Source: Bacillus coahuilensis m4-4 (lineage in GTDB: Bacteria > Bacillota > Bacilli > Bacillales > Bacillaceae_K). From it: DNA of 58,980 bases. Of this stretch, positions 1-8,244 are shown in pieces. The position numbers were made by a program, and so were the translations under genes. The stretch covers positions 1-58,980 of the forward strand of contig NZ_ABFU01000005.3 in NCBI RefSeq assembly GCF_000171615.1, written 5' to 3'. Every line of letters begins with the position of its first letter. Position 1 is the stretch's first letter. The notes beneath the pieces are model-generated. The model had not been told where the DNA came from, ran no database searches, and worked only from the letters and a program-made list of their open reading frames with translations.

Positions 1-100
1 TCGCTGTTCAAAAGCGACTTTATTAATATAACACAGCGTTGATTTAGTGTCAAACACTTTTTGTATTATTATTTTTTGCTAGTAATACTTAAAATGCTTC

Positions 101-409
101 TTAATTTGTTGCCGCATCAGCGACGTTTACTAATATATCAGCTTTCAATATCAGCGTCAATACTATTTTTCTACTTTTTCTTCTTTTATTTTGATTATAG
201 GGTGTTTGAAGCATATAGCTCATGATTTCATTCTTAGGCGCCACTCTCTTAAATAATGAGAAAAGAATGGTATATCGCTCTTTCATAGCACGTTTTACAG
301 TAGAATCAATACGGGAATCCGTTAAGTCTAATAGTATTTCATCCATCTCTCTTTTCAGTAGGTATTCTAATTCTTTCATTTCTACTTCTTTTATTAATAA
401 TCCAAGCAT
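101..409 (-). CDS. Conserved-looking small hypothetical protein, divergent from pdaB
   Basis: I do not recognise a named family. The start at 409 is preferred over the upstream ATG at 451 because AAAGGGGA lies just before it at proper spacing. It gives 102 residues beginning MLGLLIKEVEMKELEYLL. The first 70 residues are charged and predicted helical (KRAMKERYTILFSLFKR) with no signal peptide or membrane segment. The C-terminal 25 residues, after the basic run NKRRKSRK, look less protein-like and could reflect another indel, because this assembly has several. It is transcribed away from pdaB with a shared intergenic region of about 120 bases. Function unknown. Confidence 0.6.
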   Translation of the reverse strand: MLGLLIKEVEMKELEYLLKREMDEILLDLTDSRIDSTVKRAMKERYTILFSLFKRVAPKNEIMSYMLQTPYNQNKRRKSRKIVLTLILKADILVNVADAATN

Positions 410-529
410 GTTAATGTCCCCTTTAATTAATGTAAATGTAGTATTTTCCATTCTAACCGTAATTATAAACGTCTATTTTCTACTTCTAAGCATACGTATG
501 TAATAAGTTTGTCCAAAAGGAGGGGCAGT

Positions 530-1280
530 ATGGTTCGTTTTTATGTCATCAATAAGTAAAAAAATTAAGTTTGTTTCTCTGATTGTATTCTTATCTTTAT
601 TTACAGCCATTTTACTTTTTACCCAAAGTCGCTTAGAGTTACCCGTATTTTCAACAGATGATGGTCCAAGGGCGGTATATAAAGGGAATAATGGTATTGC
701 CTTGACGTTTAATATTGGCTGGGGGGATACAAAGGCTGAGCCTATTATTCAGCTTTTAGAAAAAAACAATGTAAAAGAAGCTACATTCTTTCTTTCTGGG
801 GCGTGGGCAGAAAGACACCCTGATTTAACAAAAAAGATTCAAGAGCTTGGATTTGAAATCGGGATTCTCGGGTACGATTATGTGAATTATAGTGAAGTAG
901 AAACGGGTGAGATTCGCAAAGATATCGGAAAGGCTCAAGAGGTCTTTACGAAGCTAGGGGTAAAAGAAATATCATTAGTAAGAGCCCCAACTGGCCACTT
1001 TAATAAAGCGACGATAGATACAGTTGATCAGTTAGGTTTTACACTTGTCCATTGGAGTATCAACTCACATGATTGGACGAACCCAGGCGTTGAGAACATT
1101 GTCCATAATGTGCAGCATGCTGCAAATGGAGATATACTGTTATTCCACGCGTCTGATTCGGCAAAACAAACAAAGGATGCTCTACCTGTTATTTTAAAGG
1201 GATTAGAAAATAAAGGGGAGTTTGTTTCCGTTTCAGATTTAATCAATGCAGGAAAAGTCAAAACGAAATTAGTGCCTTAA
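530..1280 (+). CDS. pdaB: PdaB, sporulation polysaccharide deacetylase-like protein (frameshifted start)
   Basis: NodB-fold (carbohydrate esterase 4-like) protein needed in B. subtilis to keep spores viable late in sporulation. An N-terminal membrane anchor (FVSLIVFLSLFTAILLF) is followed by the family signatures LPVFSTD, TFNIGWGD, ATFFLSGAWAERHPD, RAPTGHFN and LLFHASDSAKQT. The continuous ORF starts only at ATG 543, which has no ribosome binding site. ATG 530 sits behind a strong AAAAGGAGG and encodes MVRFYVIN, like the known N-terminus (..FYVWH), but hits TAA at once. One extra base between about 553 and 562 explains this; removing it gives 249 residues. Odd: Asn replaces the first Asp of the usual TFDD-type motif. 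A terminator follows, shared with convergent kbaA. Confidence 0.88.
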
Positions 1281-1283
1281 AAA

Positions 1284-1314
1284 AAACGAGACGCCCTTTT
1301 TGGACGTCTCGTTT
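1284..1314. terminator. Bidirectional terminator between pdaB and kbaA
   Basis: Inverted repeat AACGAGACG(CCC) / (GGA)CGTCTCGTT with a short T-rich loop. It is preceded by an A run and followed by TTT, so it can end pdaB on the plus strand and kbaA, whose stop codon it touches, on the minus strand. Confidence 0.85.
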
Positions 1315-1922
1315 CACTTTGCTTTTACATTGTATCTTGGAAGCATAAGAATCTGATAGGCATTACACGCAACTAAGGGTAATAGTGTCAATAATAACCA
1401 TGTTCCGTTATTTGCCATCAGGACCGGTATCCACTCAAGAATCGTAAATACGGTCATAAAGAATAAAGTGGATATAAAAATTTTCTTCTTTGTTTGCTGT
1501 GTCTTGACATAGCTTACTGCCGCTCCTATGACTAGCACGACAATTGAAAGTAAAATATAGCTCCCTAGAGAATCTCCTTCTGCTGAGAAGGATTGAAATC
1601 GGAAATACACCAGATCAAATAGAACAATGGCGATTATAACGATTTGCACAGCGCTCCATAACGAAAGCGACCTAAACAACCCGAGTCCAAATTGATGAAT
1701 AAATAAATAAGAAAAGAATCCCATTTGACTAATTACACTAAATGTAAAGCCAACTCCTAAGTGGAATATGGCAAAGCCTAACGCTTGCTTCCATTGTTGT
1801 TCTGCTATATACGGTGCTATTTCATCCCATCTTAAAAGGAATGAACCTACCATAGTAATAATCCCACCTACTAGAAGTGTGGCTAAAAAGAATTTACTCC
1901 AACTTCTTAATGTCACAATCAT
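1314..1922 (-). CDS. kbaA: KbaA, KinB-signalling pathway activator
   Basis: Integral membrane protein of 202 residues (about 198 in B. subtilis) with about six hydrophobic segments and no soluble domain. Known members stimulate KinB, feeding the phosphorelay that triggers sporulation through Spo0A. Assignment rests on length, topology and its fixed position between gerD and pdaB, as in B. subtilis. The start at 1922 is preceded by a purine-rich AAGGAGAT. Its 3' end abuts the bidirectional terminator shared with pdaB. Confidence 0.85.
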   Translation of the reverse strand: MIVTLRSWSKFFLATLLVGGIITMVGSFLLRWDEIAPYIAEQQWKQALGFAIFHLGVGFTFSVISQMGFFSYLFIHQFGLGLFRSLSLWSAVQIVIIAIVLFDLVYFRFQSFSAEGDSLGSYILLSIVVLVIGAAVSYVKTQQTKKKIFISTLFFMTVFTILEWIPVLMANNGTWLLLTLLPLVACNAYQILMLPRYNVKAK

Positions 1923-2002
1923 TATCTCCTTACTACCAAAGGTATGATACTTCTATGATTGTACCAACCCATTTAGTAAAAATCTACACTAACTACGCGC
2001 GC

Positions 2003-2032
2003 TGAATATTTTTAGCGAAAAACTCCATATTA
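2003..2032 (+). promoter_or_regulatory. Putative sigma-G promoter of gerD
   Basis: TGAATA at 2003-2008 and CATATTA at 2026-2032, separated by 17 bases, match the sigma-G forespore consensus (TGMATA, CATACTA). gerD is sigma-G dependent in B. subtilis. The match starts about 35 bases before the gerD ATG. Confidence 0.7.
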
Positions 2033-2066
2033 AGAATAGAAAAAGATTCTTAAAAGGAGCTCACAC

Positions 2067-2723
2067 ATGAAAAAATTACTTTCTCCTTTCCTGCTATTAG
2101 TCCTACTTGTAAGTGCATGTTCAGGTGGAGAGTCGAGTGGCGGGCAGGTAGACTATGAACAAACAAAAAAAATGGTTGTTGATATATTAAAAACCGATGA
2201 TGGAAAGAAAGCGATACAGGAAGTAATGAGTGACGACGAAATGAAACAACAATTGGTGATGAATGAAAGCTTAGTAACAGACACCATCTCCACCACTCTT
2301 ACTTCTGATAAAGGAACAGAATTTTGGACAAAGTCTTTTGAAGACCCAAAATTCGCTGAGGCTATGGGAAAAAGTATGCAAAAAGAAAATGAAGAGTTAC
2401 TGAAGGGGTTAATGAAAGACCCTGAATATCAAGGAATGTTCATGGATATTCTAAAAGATCCTGAAATGCAAAAAGAAATTTCTGAAGCATTAAAAAGCAA
2501 AGAATACCGAGAGCATCTTCAAACTGTGATTTTAGAGACCTTTGATAGCCCACTATTCAAAGCCAAGATTCAAGAACTGCTATTAAAAGCAGCGGAAGAG
2601 ATGGGGGCAGGTACTAAGCAGCAAGGTAGCGGAGAAGAATCCGGTGGCGGTGGATCCGAACCCGGCGGAGAAGCTGGTGGAGGTTCTGAAAGCGAAGGCG
2701 GTTCAGAAGGGGAGTCAGCGTAA
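2067..2723 (+). CDS. gerD: GerD spore germination lipoprotein
   Basis: Lipoprotein of 218 residues that in Bacillus spores clusters the GerA-type germinant receptors in the inner membrane. The N-terminus is a type II signal peptide with lipobox LVSAC (Cys18). The middle is the helical GerD core with signatures KMVVDILKTDDGKKAIQEV and repeated KDPE units (MKDPEYQ, LKDPEMQ). The last 40 residues are a Gly/Glu/Ser-rich low-complexity tail, more extreme than I remember for the family. AAAGGAG precedes the ATG. It is transcribed opposite its neighbours from a sigma-G-like promoter and ends at a hairpin shared with convergent salA. Confidence 0.95.
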   Translation: MKKLLSPFLLLVLLVSACSGGESSGGQVDYEQTKKMVVDILKTDDGKKAIQEVMSDDEMKQQLVMNESLVTDTISTTLTSDKGTEFWTKSFEDPKFAEAMGKSMQKENEELLKGLMKDPEYQGMFMDILKDPEMQKEISEALKSKEYREHLQTVILETFDSPLFKAKIQELLLKAAEEMGAGTKQQGSGEESGGGGSEPGGEAGGGSESEGGSEGESA

Positions 2724-2732
2724 AAGACAACA

Positions 2733-2774
2733 AAAAAGACCACTTGGAATAGTCACGACCAAGCGGTCTTTCTT
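2733..2774. terminator. Bidirectional terminator between gerD and salA
   Basis: Stem AAAGACC..TTGG / CCAA..GGTCTTT with A-rich and T-rich flanks, placed between the convergent gerD and salA stop codons. Confidence 0.85.
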
Positions 2775-2790
2775 TTATCACAAATTTCAC

Positions 2791-3842
2791 TTACGATAAC
2801 TTGTTCACAACTCTTTTGGCCATATCTAAGTAAATTTGTCCAATTTGATGGTCCTCTCCGTATACAGAAGGGGCAAAGTCATGTTCATCCCAGTCAGGTT
2901 GACGAAGTGGAACCTTACCTAACAGGTCTGTACGTAGCTCATCGGCAAGCTTCTCTCCCCCACCTTGACCAAATACATATTCTTTTTCACCCGTTTTCTT
3001 GCTCTCGTAATAACTCATATTTTCTACAACACCAATAATTTCATGCTCCGTACTTAACGCCATGGCACCTGCTCTCGCCGCGACGAAAGCTGCTGTAGGA
3101 TGAGGTGTAGTGACAATAATTTCTTTTGAAGAAGGCAGCATCGTGTGAACATCTAATGCAACATCCCCAGTTCCTGGCGGAAGGTCTAGTAGAAGGTAAT
3201 CTAAGTCACCCCATTCAACATCCTGGAAGAAGTTCGTAAGCATTTTTCCTAACATAGGACCTCTCCAAATCACCGGTGCGTTATCTTCCACAAAGAAGCC
3301 CATTGAAATGACCTTCACTCCAAAACGTTCAACTGGAATAATCTTCTCTCCTCTCACAACAGGCCGCTTTGTGATACCCATCATATCTGGAACACTAAAT
3401 CCATAAATATCAGCATCCACTAATCCTACTTTCTTTCCTAAACGTGCTAAGGAGACGGCCATATTAACTGAAACCGTCGATTTCCCCACGCCGCCCTTTC
3501 CAGAAGCAATCGCTATAAACGTAGTTTTACTTGTAGGAGATAAAAGATCACCTGATCCACCTTGACCACTGCCACGATGCTTCTCTAATTCCTCTTCAGG
3601 CAAGTCAGCAAACCGAATACCAACTGAATCTGCTCCTGCTTTTTCAACTCATTCACTATTAGCTGCTGAAGTTGAAGCTGTTCCCCTGTACCTGTTTTAG
3701 CAATCGCTACCTTCACGCTCACATGGTTTTTCTCTTCCTTCACCTTGATCTCAAGAATACCATTCGTTTCTTCTAACGTTTTATGTAAAAATGGATCTTT
3801 AATTTCTTGCAGTACAGCTTGTACCGTTTGTTCTGTTAACAT
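2791..3842 (-). CDS. salA: SalA/Mrp-family P-loop ATPase (interrupted by a one-base deletion)
   Basis: Mrp/NBP35-type ATPase. In B. subtilis SalA represses scoC, and Mrp proteins also serve as Fe-S carriers. The N-terminal 75 residues form the MIP18-like domain (IKDPFLHKTL, SVKVAIAKTG). The larger part is the ATPase with deviant Walker A GKGGVGKST, DADIYGFSVPDMMG, WRGPMLGKM and LPPGTGDVALD. The two parts are in different frames. At 3640-3644 a run of five T (plus strand) should be six; adding one restores AGADSVGIRFADLPEEE across the junction and a 350-residue protein, the family length. I read this as a sequencing error. Start 3842 (MLTEQ) is chosen over 3854 for homology. Confidence 0.92.
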
Positions 3843-3923
3843 AATAGACCCCATCCCCTTTTGTATTCGTTTACATTTTATACTAGTATAACATAAACTA
3901 AGCTGTCAGAATAATGAGAAGCA

Positions 3924-3959
3924 CAAAAAAGAAGCCAACATCACGTGTCAGCTTCTTCT
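3924..3959 (-). terminator. Terminator of cwlD
   Basis: On the minus strand AGAAGC..ACA / TGT..GCTTCT followed by TTTTTTG. It overlaps the cwlD stop codon and separates it from salA. Confidence 0.75.
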
Positions 3960-4648
3960 GAAAAATAACGGAGAACCCCTTCGAATATAGACGCTGCTAC
4001 AGATTCTTGATAGCCTGGGTCCTGCAAGTTGGCTCGTTCTTCAGGATTGGATAAAAATCCAATCTCAACTAACGCACCAGGTTTCTTCGTATGCTTCATT
4101 AAGTAGACGTTATTTATAATCTTCGCTTCACGAGTTGTGTTCTCTAAGTTTCTGATAAGCTCATCTTGAATTAGTGTCGCAATCCGCTTATTCTCTTCAA
4201 GGTACGGGGTGTAAAAGGTCTGCGCCCCGCTCCATTTCGCAGATGGTATAGCGTTTAAGTGTATGCTTAAAAACAAGTCGGCACTCGAATCATTAATAAG
4301 ATGGATACGCTCGGTTAAGTCCTCTGACTTTCTTCTGCTATAACTGGATGTATTTGGATCAGCTAAATCTTTGTCCTCTTCCCTTGTCATGAGCACGAGT
4401 GCCCCTTGTTCTTGTAGGTAATCACGTAGCTTTAACGAAACCTCTAAGGCAATATCCTTCTCTAGTGCCTCTGTATCTCCTGCCCCGCCGTCTGGCCCAC
4501 CGTGACCAGGGTCTAAATAGATGACCTTACCGGATAAAGGCAAATTCCACGATTTCCAAGAATCATTAATAAGCCAGGTCATCTGAAAAAAAGACAACAG
4601 AACAATAAAGGCTGTAATAAACCCAATCAGTTTTAATCTCGAAAACAC
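3941..4648 (-). CDS. cwlD: CwlD, sporulation N-acetylmuramoyl-L-alanine amidase
   Basis: Amidase_3 family zinc hydrolase that strips peptide side chains from muramic acid during spore cortex synthesis, the first step of muramic-delta-lactam formation. An N-terminal membrane anchor (LIGFITAFIVLLSFF) is followed by zinc-site motifs YLDPGHGGPDGG, EKDIALE and LSIHLNA and the catalytic Glu in ALVEIGFLSN. I start at GTG 4648, which has GGGGAGGG seven bases upstream; an ATG at 4672 is in frame but poorly placed. About 235 residues, normal for CwlD. Followed by its own terminator; salA lies downstream. Confidence 0.94.
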   Translation of the reverse strand: MFSRLKLIGFITAFIVLLSFFQMTWLINDSWKSWNLPLSGKVIYLDPGHGGPDGGAGDTEALEKDIALEVSLKLRDYLQEQGALVLMTREEDKDLADPNTSSYSRRKSEDLTERIHLINDSSADLFLSIHLNAIPSAKWSGAQTFYTPYLEENKRIATLIQDELIRNLENTTREAKIINNVYLMKHTKKPGALVEIGFLSNPEERANLQDPGYQESVAASIFEGVLRYFSEEADT

Positions 4649-4710
4649 CGCTCTCCCTCCCCACATCCTCAATTAAGAATATGGGACAAGGAGTGTTTTT
4701 AGAACAATTC

Positions 4711-5157
4711 CTAATGCAAACGAAGCTTTTGTCTTTGTATACCTGCTTGGTATCCTTCTTGCCACCAGTGATTTACAAACTGCTCGCATGTATAATATAA
4801 GCTTTCATCTATTTGACCTGCCACACCCATTTCACTCCAATATAGCCAAAAATTAAATAGGGTGTCAGAGAAATGTTTTAATTCTTTATTCACTCGAAGT
4901 TTCGACTGTTCGGCTGTTTCACCATAACGACCAAGTCGGCTAATCTTTCCCCCAATTAGGTAGGATTCAACCGCTACATCGTAGCAGGCTTCGTTAAAAC
5001 CTTCTTGATAAAAGCTTGCAGAACGAATCCGTATGTTGCCGAAATAGCTTTGAACGCTTTCTGTAAGTTTTTTTATGGATAGCTCTTTTAATAGCTTGCG
5101 TTCAAGCTTCATTTGTTTATCTTTACGTTTTTCTTCAAAGGTTGTAATCACCATCAT
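4711..5157 (-). CDS. ybaK: YbaK-like protein (DUF2521)
   Basis: A 148-residue cytosolic protein without signal peptide, matching in position and size the uncharacterised B. subtilis YbaK next to cwlD. Basic N-terminal helix (KLERKLLKELSIKKL), then an aromatic-rich body (FNFWLYWSEMG, FVNHWWQEGYQAG). Start at 5157 has GGGAGGA seven bases upstream. B. subtilis carries ybaJ between this gene and rpsI; here that slot holds a decayed TetR gene instead. Function unknown. Confidence 0.8.
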   Translation of the reverse strand: MMVITTFEEKRKDKQMKLERKLLKELSIKKLTESVQSYFGNIRIRSASFYQEGFNEACYDVAVESYLIGGKISRLGRYGETAEQSKLRVNKELKHFSDTLFNFWLYWSEMGVAGQIDESLYYTCEQFVNHWWQEGYQAGIQRQKLRLH

Positions 5158-5250
5158 TCAAGATTCCTCCCTTACCCCTATTTTCCTCAGATGAAGAGAA
5201 CTCATACTTTAGTTGACGGTGATAAAACTTCCCAATTTTAGCTTCGCATT

Positions 5251-5633
5251 TTAATGTAAAGCCATTCGTAAATACTCTACAAATAATTCGGATTTCTCTT
5301 TTAACCGGATATCCTCTTTAGGCAGTATTGCGTGGTCAAGGGCAAGGCCATCTATGAAGGCAATGATACTTCTCGCTAACAACTCACTATCAAACCGCTT
5401 GCTAAATTCTCCCTTTTCTTGACCTGCTTTTATGACATTTTGATATATCGTCAGTCCAATGTAGTAGCGATTAAGCCCATACTCTATTCTTCTTTGATCA
5501 TTCCGGCCAGTAATATATCCTTTACGCTAGAAGGGGGCTCATTTCGTCATCAGGCGTAAAGACATCATGCTCATTTTATAAGTGTATGAAGATATTCTTT
5601 ATGAATATTTGAATCGAAAAATTTTGCAGGTGC
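5251..5633 (-). pseudogene. Decayed, N-terminally truncated TetR-family regulator
   Basis: No long ORF is present, but three frames of the minus strand join into one protein. From high to low coordinates: frame one EYLHTLIK (near 5600-5580), frame two NEHDVFTPDDEMSP (5578-5538), frame three PSSVKDILLAG (5535-5505), then RNDQRRIEYGLNRYYIGLT and onward through DGLALDHAILP to the stop at 5251. This resembles the C-terminal ligand-binding half of TetR repressors. The helix-turn-helix half is absent, and the remnant begins right at the rpsI terminator. At least three frameshifts in under 400 bases plus the missing half indicate true decay, not only sequencing error. It occupies the place of ybaJ and fills most of the 527-base gap between ybaK and rpsI. 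Confidence 0.75.
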
Positions 5634-5667
5634 AAAAAAACTCCCAACCAATATGGTTGAGAGTTTT
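5633..5667 (-). terminator. Terminator of rplM-rpsI
   Basis: Minus strand AAAACTCTCAACC / GGTTGGGAGTTTT with a five-base loop and a run of seven T. Sits 20 bases after the rpsI stop. Confidence 0.9.
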
Positions 5668-5684
5668 GGAAACGTAATAAGAAA

Positions 5685-6077
5685 TTAACGTTTTGAGAAC
5701 TGAGGCGCACGACGAGCACCTTTAAGACCGTATTTCTTACGCTCTTTCATACGTGCATCACGAGTTAATAGACCCGCACGCTTAAGTGGTGTGCGGAATT
5801 CTGGGTCAACTTGTAGTAACGCACGAGCGATACCGTGACGAATTGCTCCAGCTTGACCAGTGTATCCACCACCATTAACGTTAACTAAGATATTGTAGCT
5901 TCCTACAGTTTCAGTAACTGCTAAAGGTTGTTTGATTACTTCGCGAAGTGCTGCGAATGGGATGTAGTTTTCTACATCGCGATCATTGATGATGATTTGA
6001 CCGTCACCAGGTACTAGACGTACACGAGCAACAGAACTTTTACGACGACCTGTTCCGTAATATTGAACTTGTGCCAA
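5685..6077 (-). CDS. rpsI: 30S ribosomal protein S9
   Basis: 130 residues, full length for bacterial S9, a small-subunit head protein whose C-terminal tail reaches the P-site tRNA. The diagnostic N-terminus [16 protein letters not shown], central [23 protein letters not shown] and the tail FSKR ending in Lys-Arg are all present. It follows rplM by 21 bases and is followed by a strong terminator, so the two form the usual L13-S9 operon. Confidence 0.98.
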   Translation of the reverse strand: MAQVQYYGTGRRKSSVARVRLVPGDGQIIINDRDVENYIPFAALREVIKQPLAVTETVGSYNILVNVNGGGYTGQAGAIRHGIARALLQVDPEFRTPLKRAGLLTRDARMKERKKYGLKGARRAPQFSKR

Positions 6078-6098
6078 GGTAATTCCCTCCTCTAATTA

Positions 6099-6536
6099 TT
6101 ATCCGCGAAGTTCGTAAACTTCTGGTTGTTGTGCTTGGTGTTTGTGCTCTGCACCAGCATATACGTGTAATTTTTTGATCATTTGACGTCCAAGAGAACC
6201 TTTTGGAAGCATGCCTTTGATTGCTAGCTCAAGCATTTTCTCAGAGTAGTTTGTACGCATTTCAAGAGCCGTACGAGATTTAAGACCGCCTGGGTGTTGG
6301 CTGTGACGGTAGTAAATTTTGTCCGTTAACTTCTTACCAGTTAACTCGATTTTTTCTGCGTTGAGGATGATTACGTGATCACCTGTATCAACATGAGGTG
6401 TGTAAGTTGGTTTATGTTTACCGCGTAAGATTGATGCTACTTCAGAAGAAAGACGACCAAGCGTTTTGCCTTCTGCGTCAATTACAAGCCATTTACGCTC
6501 GATTTCGTTAGCTTTCGCCATATACGTTGTACGCAT
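6099..6536 (-). CDS. rplM: 50S ribosomal protein L13
   Basis: 145 residues, normal for L13, an early-assembly protein of the large subunit. Signatures: [14 protein letters not shown] near the N-terminus, [29 protein letters not shown], and the ML(P)KG..GRQM segment. Start MRTTYMAK follows GGAGGG at good spacing. First gene of the L13-S9 pair, preceded by its own promoter and a structured leader. Confidence 0.98.
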   Translation of the reverse strand: MRTTYMAKANEIERKWLVIDAEGKTLGRLSSEVASILRGKHKPTYTPHVDTGDHVIILNAEKIELTGKKLTDKIYYRHSQHPGGLKSRTALEMRTNYSEKMLELAIKGMLPKGSLGRQMIKKLHVYAGAEHKHQAQQPEVYELRG

Positions 6537-6544
6537 TGAGTTAC

Positions 6545-6635
6545 CCTCCTAAATAATTATATAAATCAGTATCACAGAATTTTTATTATCATCACAATAA
6601 GTTCCGGGGCTTATCGTGGGGTTAAAATTCATACC
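6545..6635 (-). ncRNA. L13 leader candidate (5' UTR of rplM)
   Basis: The roughly 100-base transcribed leader of rplM holds a hairpin (ATAAG/CTTAT around CCCCGGA) next to a C-rich strand (TAACCCCACG). Bacillota rplM leaders carry the known L13 leader element, thought to allow autogenous control. I assign it by position and the presence of structure; I could not align it to the covariance model. Confidence 0.45.
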
Positions 6636-6642
6636 ATATGCT

Positions 6643-6671
6643 ATAATATAACTTCTTATTCCTAATGTCAA
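6643..6671 (-). promoter_or_regulatory. Sigma-A promoter of rplM-rpsI
   Basis: Minus strand TTGACA (6671-6666) and TATTAT (6648-6643) with a 17-base spacer, about 20 bases past the truA stop. Confidence 0.8.
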
Positions 6672-6689
6672 GAGAATGTTACACCTGGA

Positions 6690-7445
6690 TTAGTTGTCAT
6701 TAGAATATTTTACTCGATATAAATACAAACCTTGTGCTGGTGCGGTTTTGCCCCCTGCTCTCCGGTCTTTCGCTTCAAGTATTTCCTTCACCTCAATAGG
6801 GGCGCGTTTTCCTTGTCCAACTTCAATTAATACTCCAATAATAATACGTACCATATTATAGAGAAATCCGTTCCCTACGAGAGAGAATGTTAGCATATTT
6901 TCTTCCTCTTCTATAGAAATGGTAAATATTGTCCGAACTTTATCTTCTACTTCTGTTTTTGCTGAACAAAAGCTTGTAAAATCATGAGTACCAAGTAAAT
7001 AACGTGAAGCTTCCTCCATTTTTTGAACAGATAAAGAATGAGGAACATGATACGCATGATGAATGAGAAAGGGACTTTTATGGGGAGCCCTGTATACTTT
7101 ATACCGATATTCTTTTTCTATACTTCCGAACCTAGAATGAAACGAGCCTGCTACTTCTTCTACATGGATGACCACAATATCATTTGGAAGCTGTGAATTA
7201 AAAATCGGGAGCCATTTTTCAACAGGAAATTTTGTATCCGTATCAAAGTGAAAGACTTGACCAATTGCATGAACTCCTGCATCGGTTCTACCTGATGCCG
7301 AGATTCGAATTGGCTTACCGTGAATCTTTTCTAGTACTTTCTCTATCTCACCTTGTATCGTTTTACTGTTCGGCTGTACCTGGTAGCCTGCATACCAAGT
7401 TCCATCATACTGTACTGTGCATTTAATTCTACGCATATCTATCAC
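6690..7445 (-). CDS. truA: tRNA pseudouridine synthase A (TruA)
   Basis: Isomerises uridines 38-40 in the anticodon arm of tRNA. Motifs: VQYDGTWYAGYQVQPN near the N-terminus, catalytic Asp in ASGRTDAGVHAIGQV, SFHSRFG, YRYKVYR, HDFTSFC and FLYNMVR near the end. About 250 residues, full length. Start may be GTG 7445 or ATG 7436 (MRRIKC), the latter better placed behind GGGTG. It follows the ecfT stop by one base, so it belongs to the ecf transcript. Confidence 0.97.
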   Translation of the reverse strand: MIDMRRIKCTVQYDGTWYAGYQVQPNSKTIQGEIEKVLEKIHGKPIRISASGRTDAGVHAIGQVFHFDTDTKFPVEKWLPIFNSQLPNDIVVIHVEEVAGSFHSRFGSIEKEYRYKVYRAPHKSPFLIHHAYHVPHSLSVQKMEEASRYLLGTHDFTSFCSAKTEVEDKVRTIFTISIEEEENMLTFSLVGNGFLYNMVRIIIGVLIEVGQGKRAPIEVKEILEAKDRRAGGKTAPAQGLYLYRVKYSNDN

Positions 7446-7446
7446 C

Positions 7447-8244
7447 CTATCCTCTTACTATAACTAGGAGAGCAGCTATGATGAAAAGAGAACCGACAGC
7501 GAGAGTGTCTTTTGTGTTCCACTGGAGCTTTCGATATTTTGTTCGTCCTTCTCCGCCTCTGTATCCTCTTGCTTCCATCGCGATGGCTAAATCCTCTGCT
7601 CGCTTAAATGCGCTCACAAATAGCGGGATTAATAACGGAACAATAGCTTTTAGCTTTCCTTTTATCCCTTTACTTCCGAGGTCTGATCCTCTTGAAATTT
7701 GGGCCTTCATAATTTTATCCGTCTCTTCCATTAACGTCGGAATGAATCGAAGAGAGATACTCATCATCAACGCGATTTCATGGACAGGGAAATGAACCTT
7801 CTTTAAGGGGTTAAAAAGAGTCTCGAGTCCATCTGTAATAGCGATAGGTGTAGTCGTTAAGGTTAATAATGTGGTCACGACAACCAATAGTAAGAAACGA
7901 AGAGAGATAAAAATCCCTTGCCTTAATCCTTCTTCATGGATTGTAATAAAACCGAAAGAAAAAATAATTTCTCCTTCTGTATTGAAAAAGAAATGAAGAA
8001 AGAATGTAAACAGAATGAGCCACCACACAGGAGTTAATCCTTTTGCTATGAACCTTAAGGGTAACTTTGTTAGTAAGAGGAGTACCAACGTAAAAATAAT
8101 CAATACGCCGTAGGAAACTGCATTATTCGCTAGAAATACGACCGCGATAAAAAGGAAGATAAAAATTAACTTCGATCGTGGGTCTAGTCTGTGTACAAAG
8201 GAATCAGCAGGAATATACCGTCCTATTAACAGTTTATCCATCAT
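7447..8244 (-). CDS. ecfT: ECF transporter transmembrane subunit EcfT
   Basis: Membrane coupling subunit of energy-coupling-factor vitamin and metal importers; it joins interchangeable substrate-binding S components to the EcfA1/A2 ATPases. 265 residues with the GRYIPADSFVHRLDPRSKL start, four to five membrane spans, and the two Ala-Arg-Gly-type coupling helices (AQISRGSD and AMEARGYRG) that dock into the ATPases. Its ATG overlaps the corrected ecfA2 stop by four bases (ATGA), so translation is coupled. No S component lies nearby, typical of a shared group II module. Confidence 0.95.
   Translation of the reverse strand: MMDKLLIGRYIPADSFVHRLDPRSKLIFIFLFIAVVFLANNAVSYGVLIIFTLVLLLLTKLPLRFIAKGLTPVWWLILFTFFLHFFFNTEGEIIFSFGFITIHEEGLRQGIFISLRFLLLVVVTTLLTLTTTPIAITDGLETLFNPLKKVHFPVHEIALMMSISLRFIPTLMEETDKIMKAQISRGSDLGSKGIKGKLKAIVPLLIPLFVSAFKRAEDLAIAMEARGYRGGEGRTKYRKLQWNTKDTLAVGSLFIIAALLVIVRG

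Noticed and set aside
5160..5680. A mobile element behind the TetR remnant.
   Set aside because: No transposase, terminal inverted repeats or target duplication could be seen around it.
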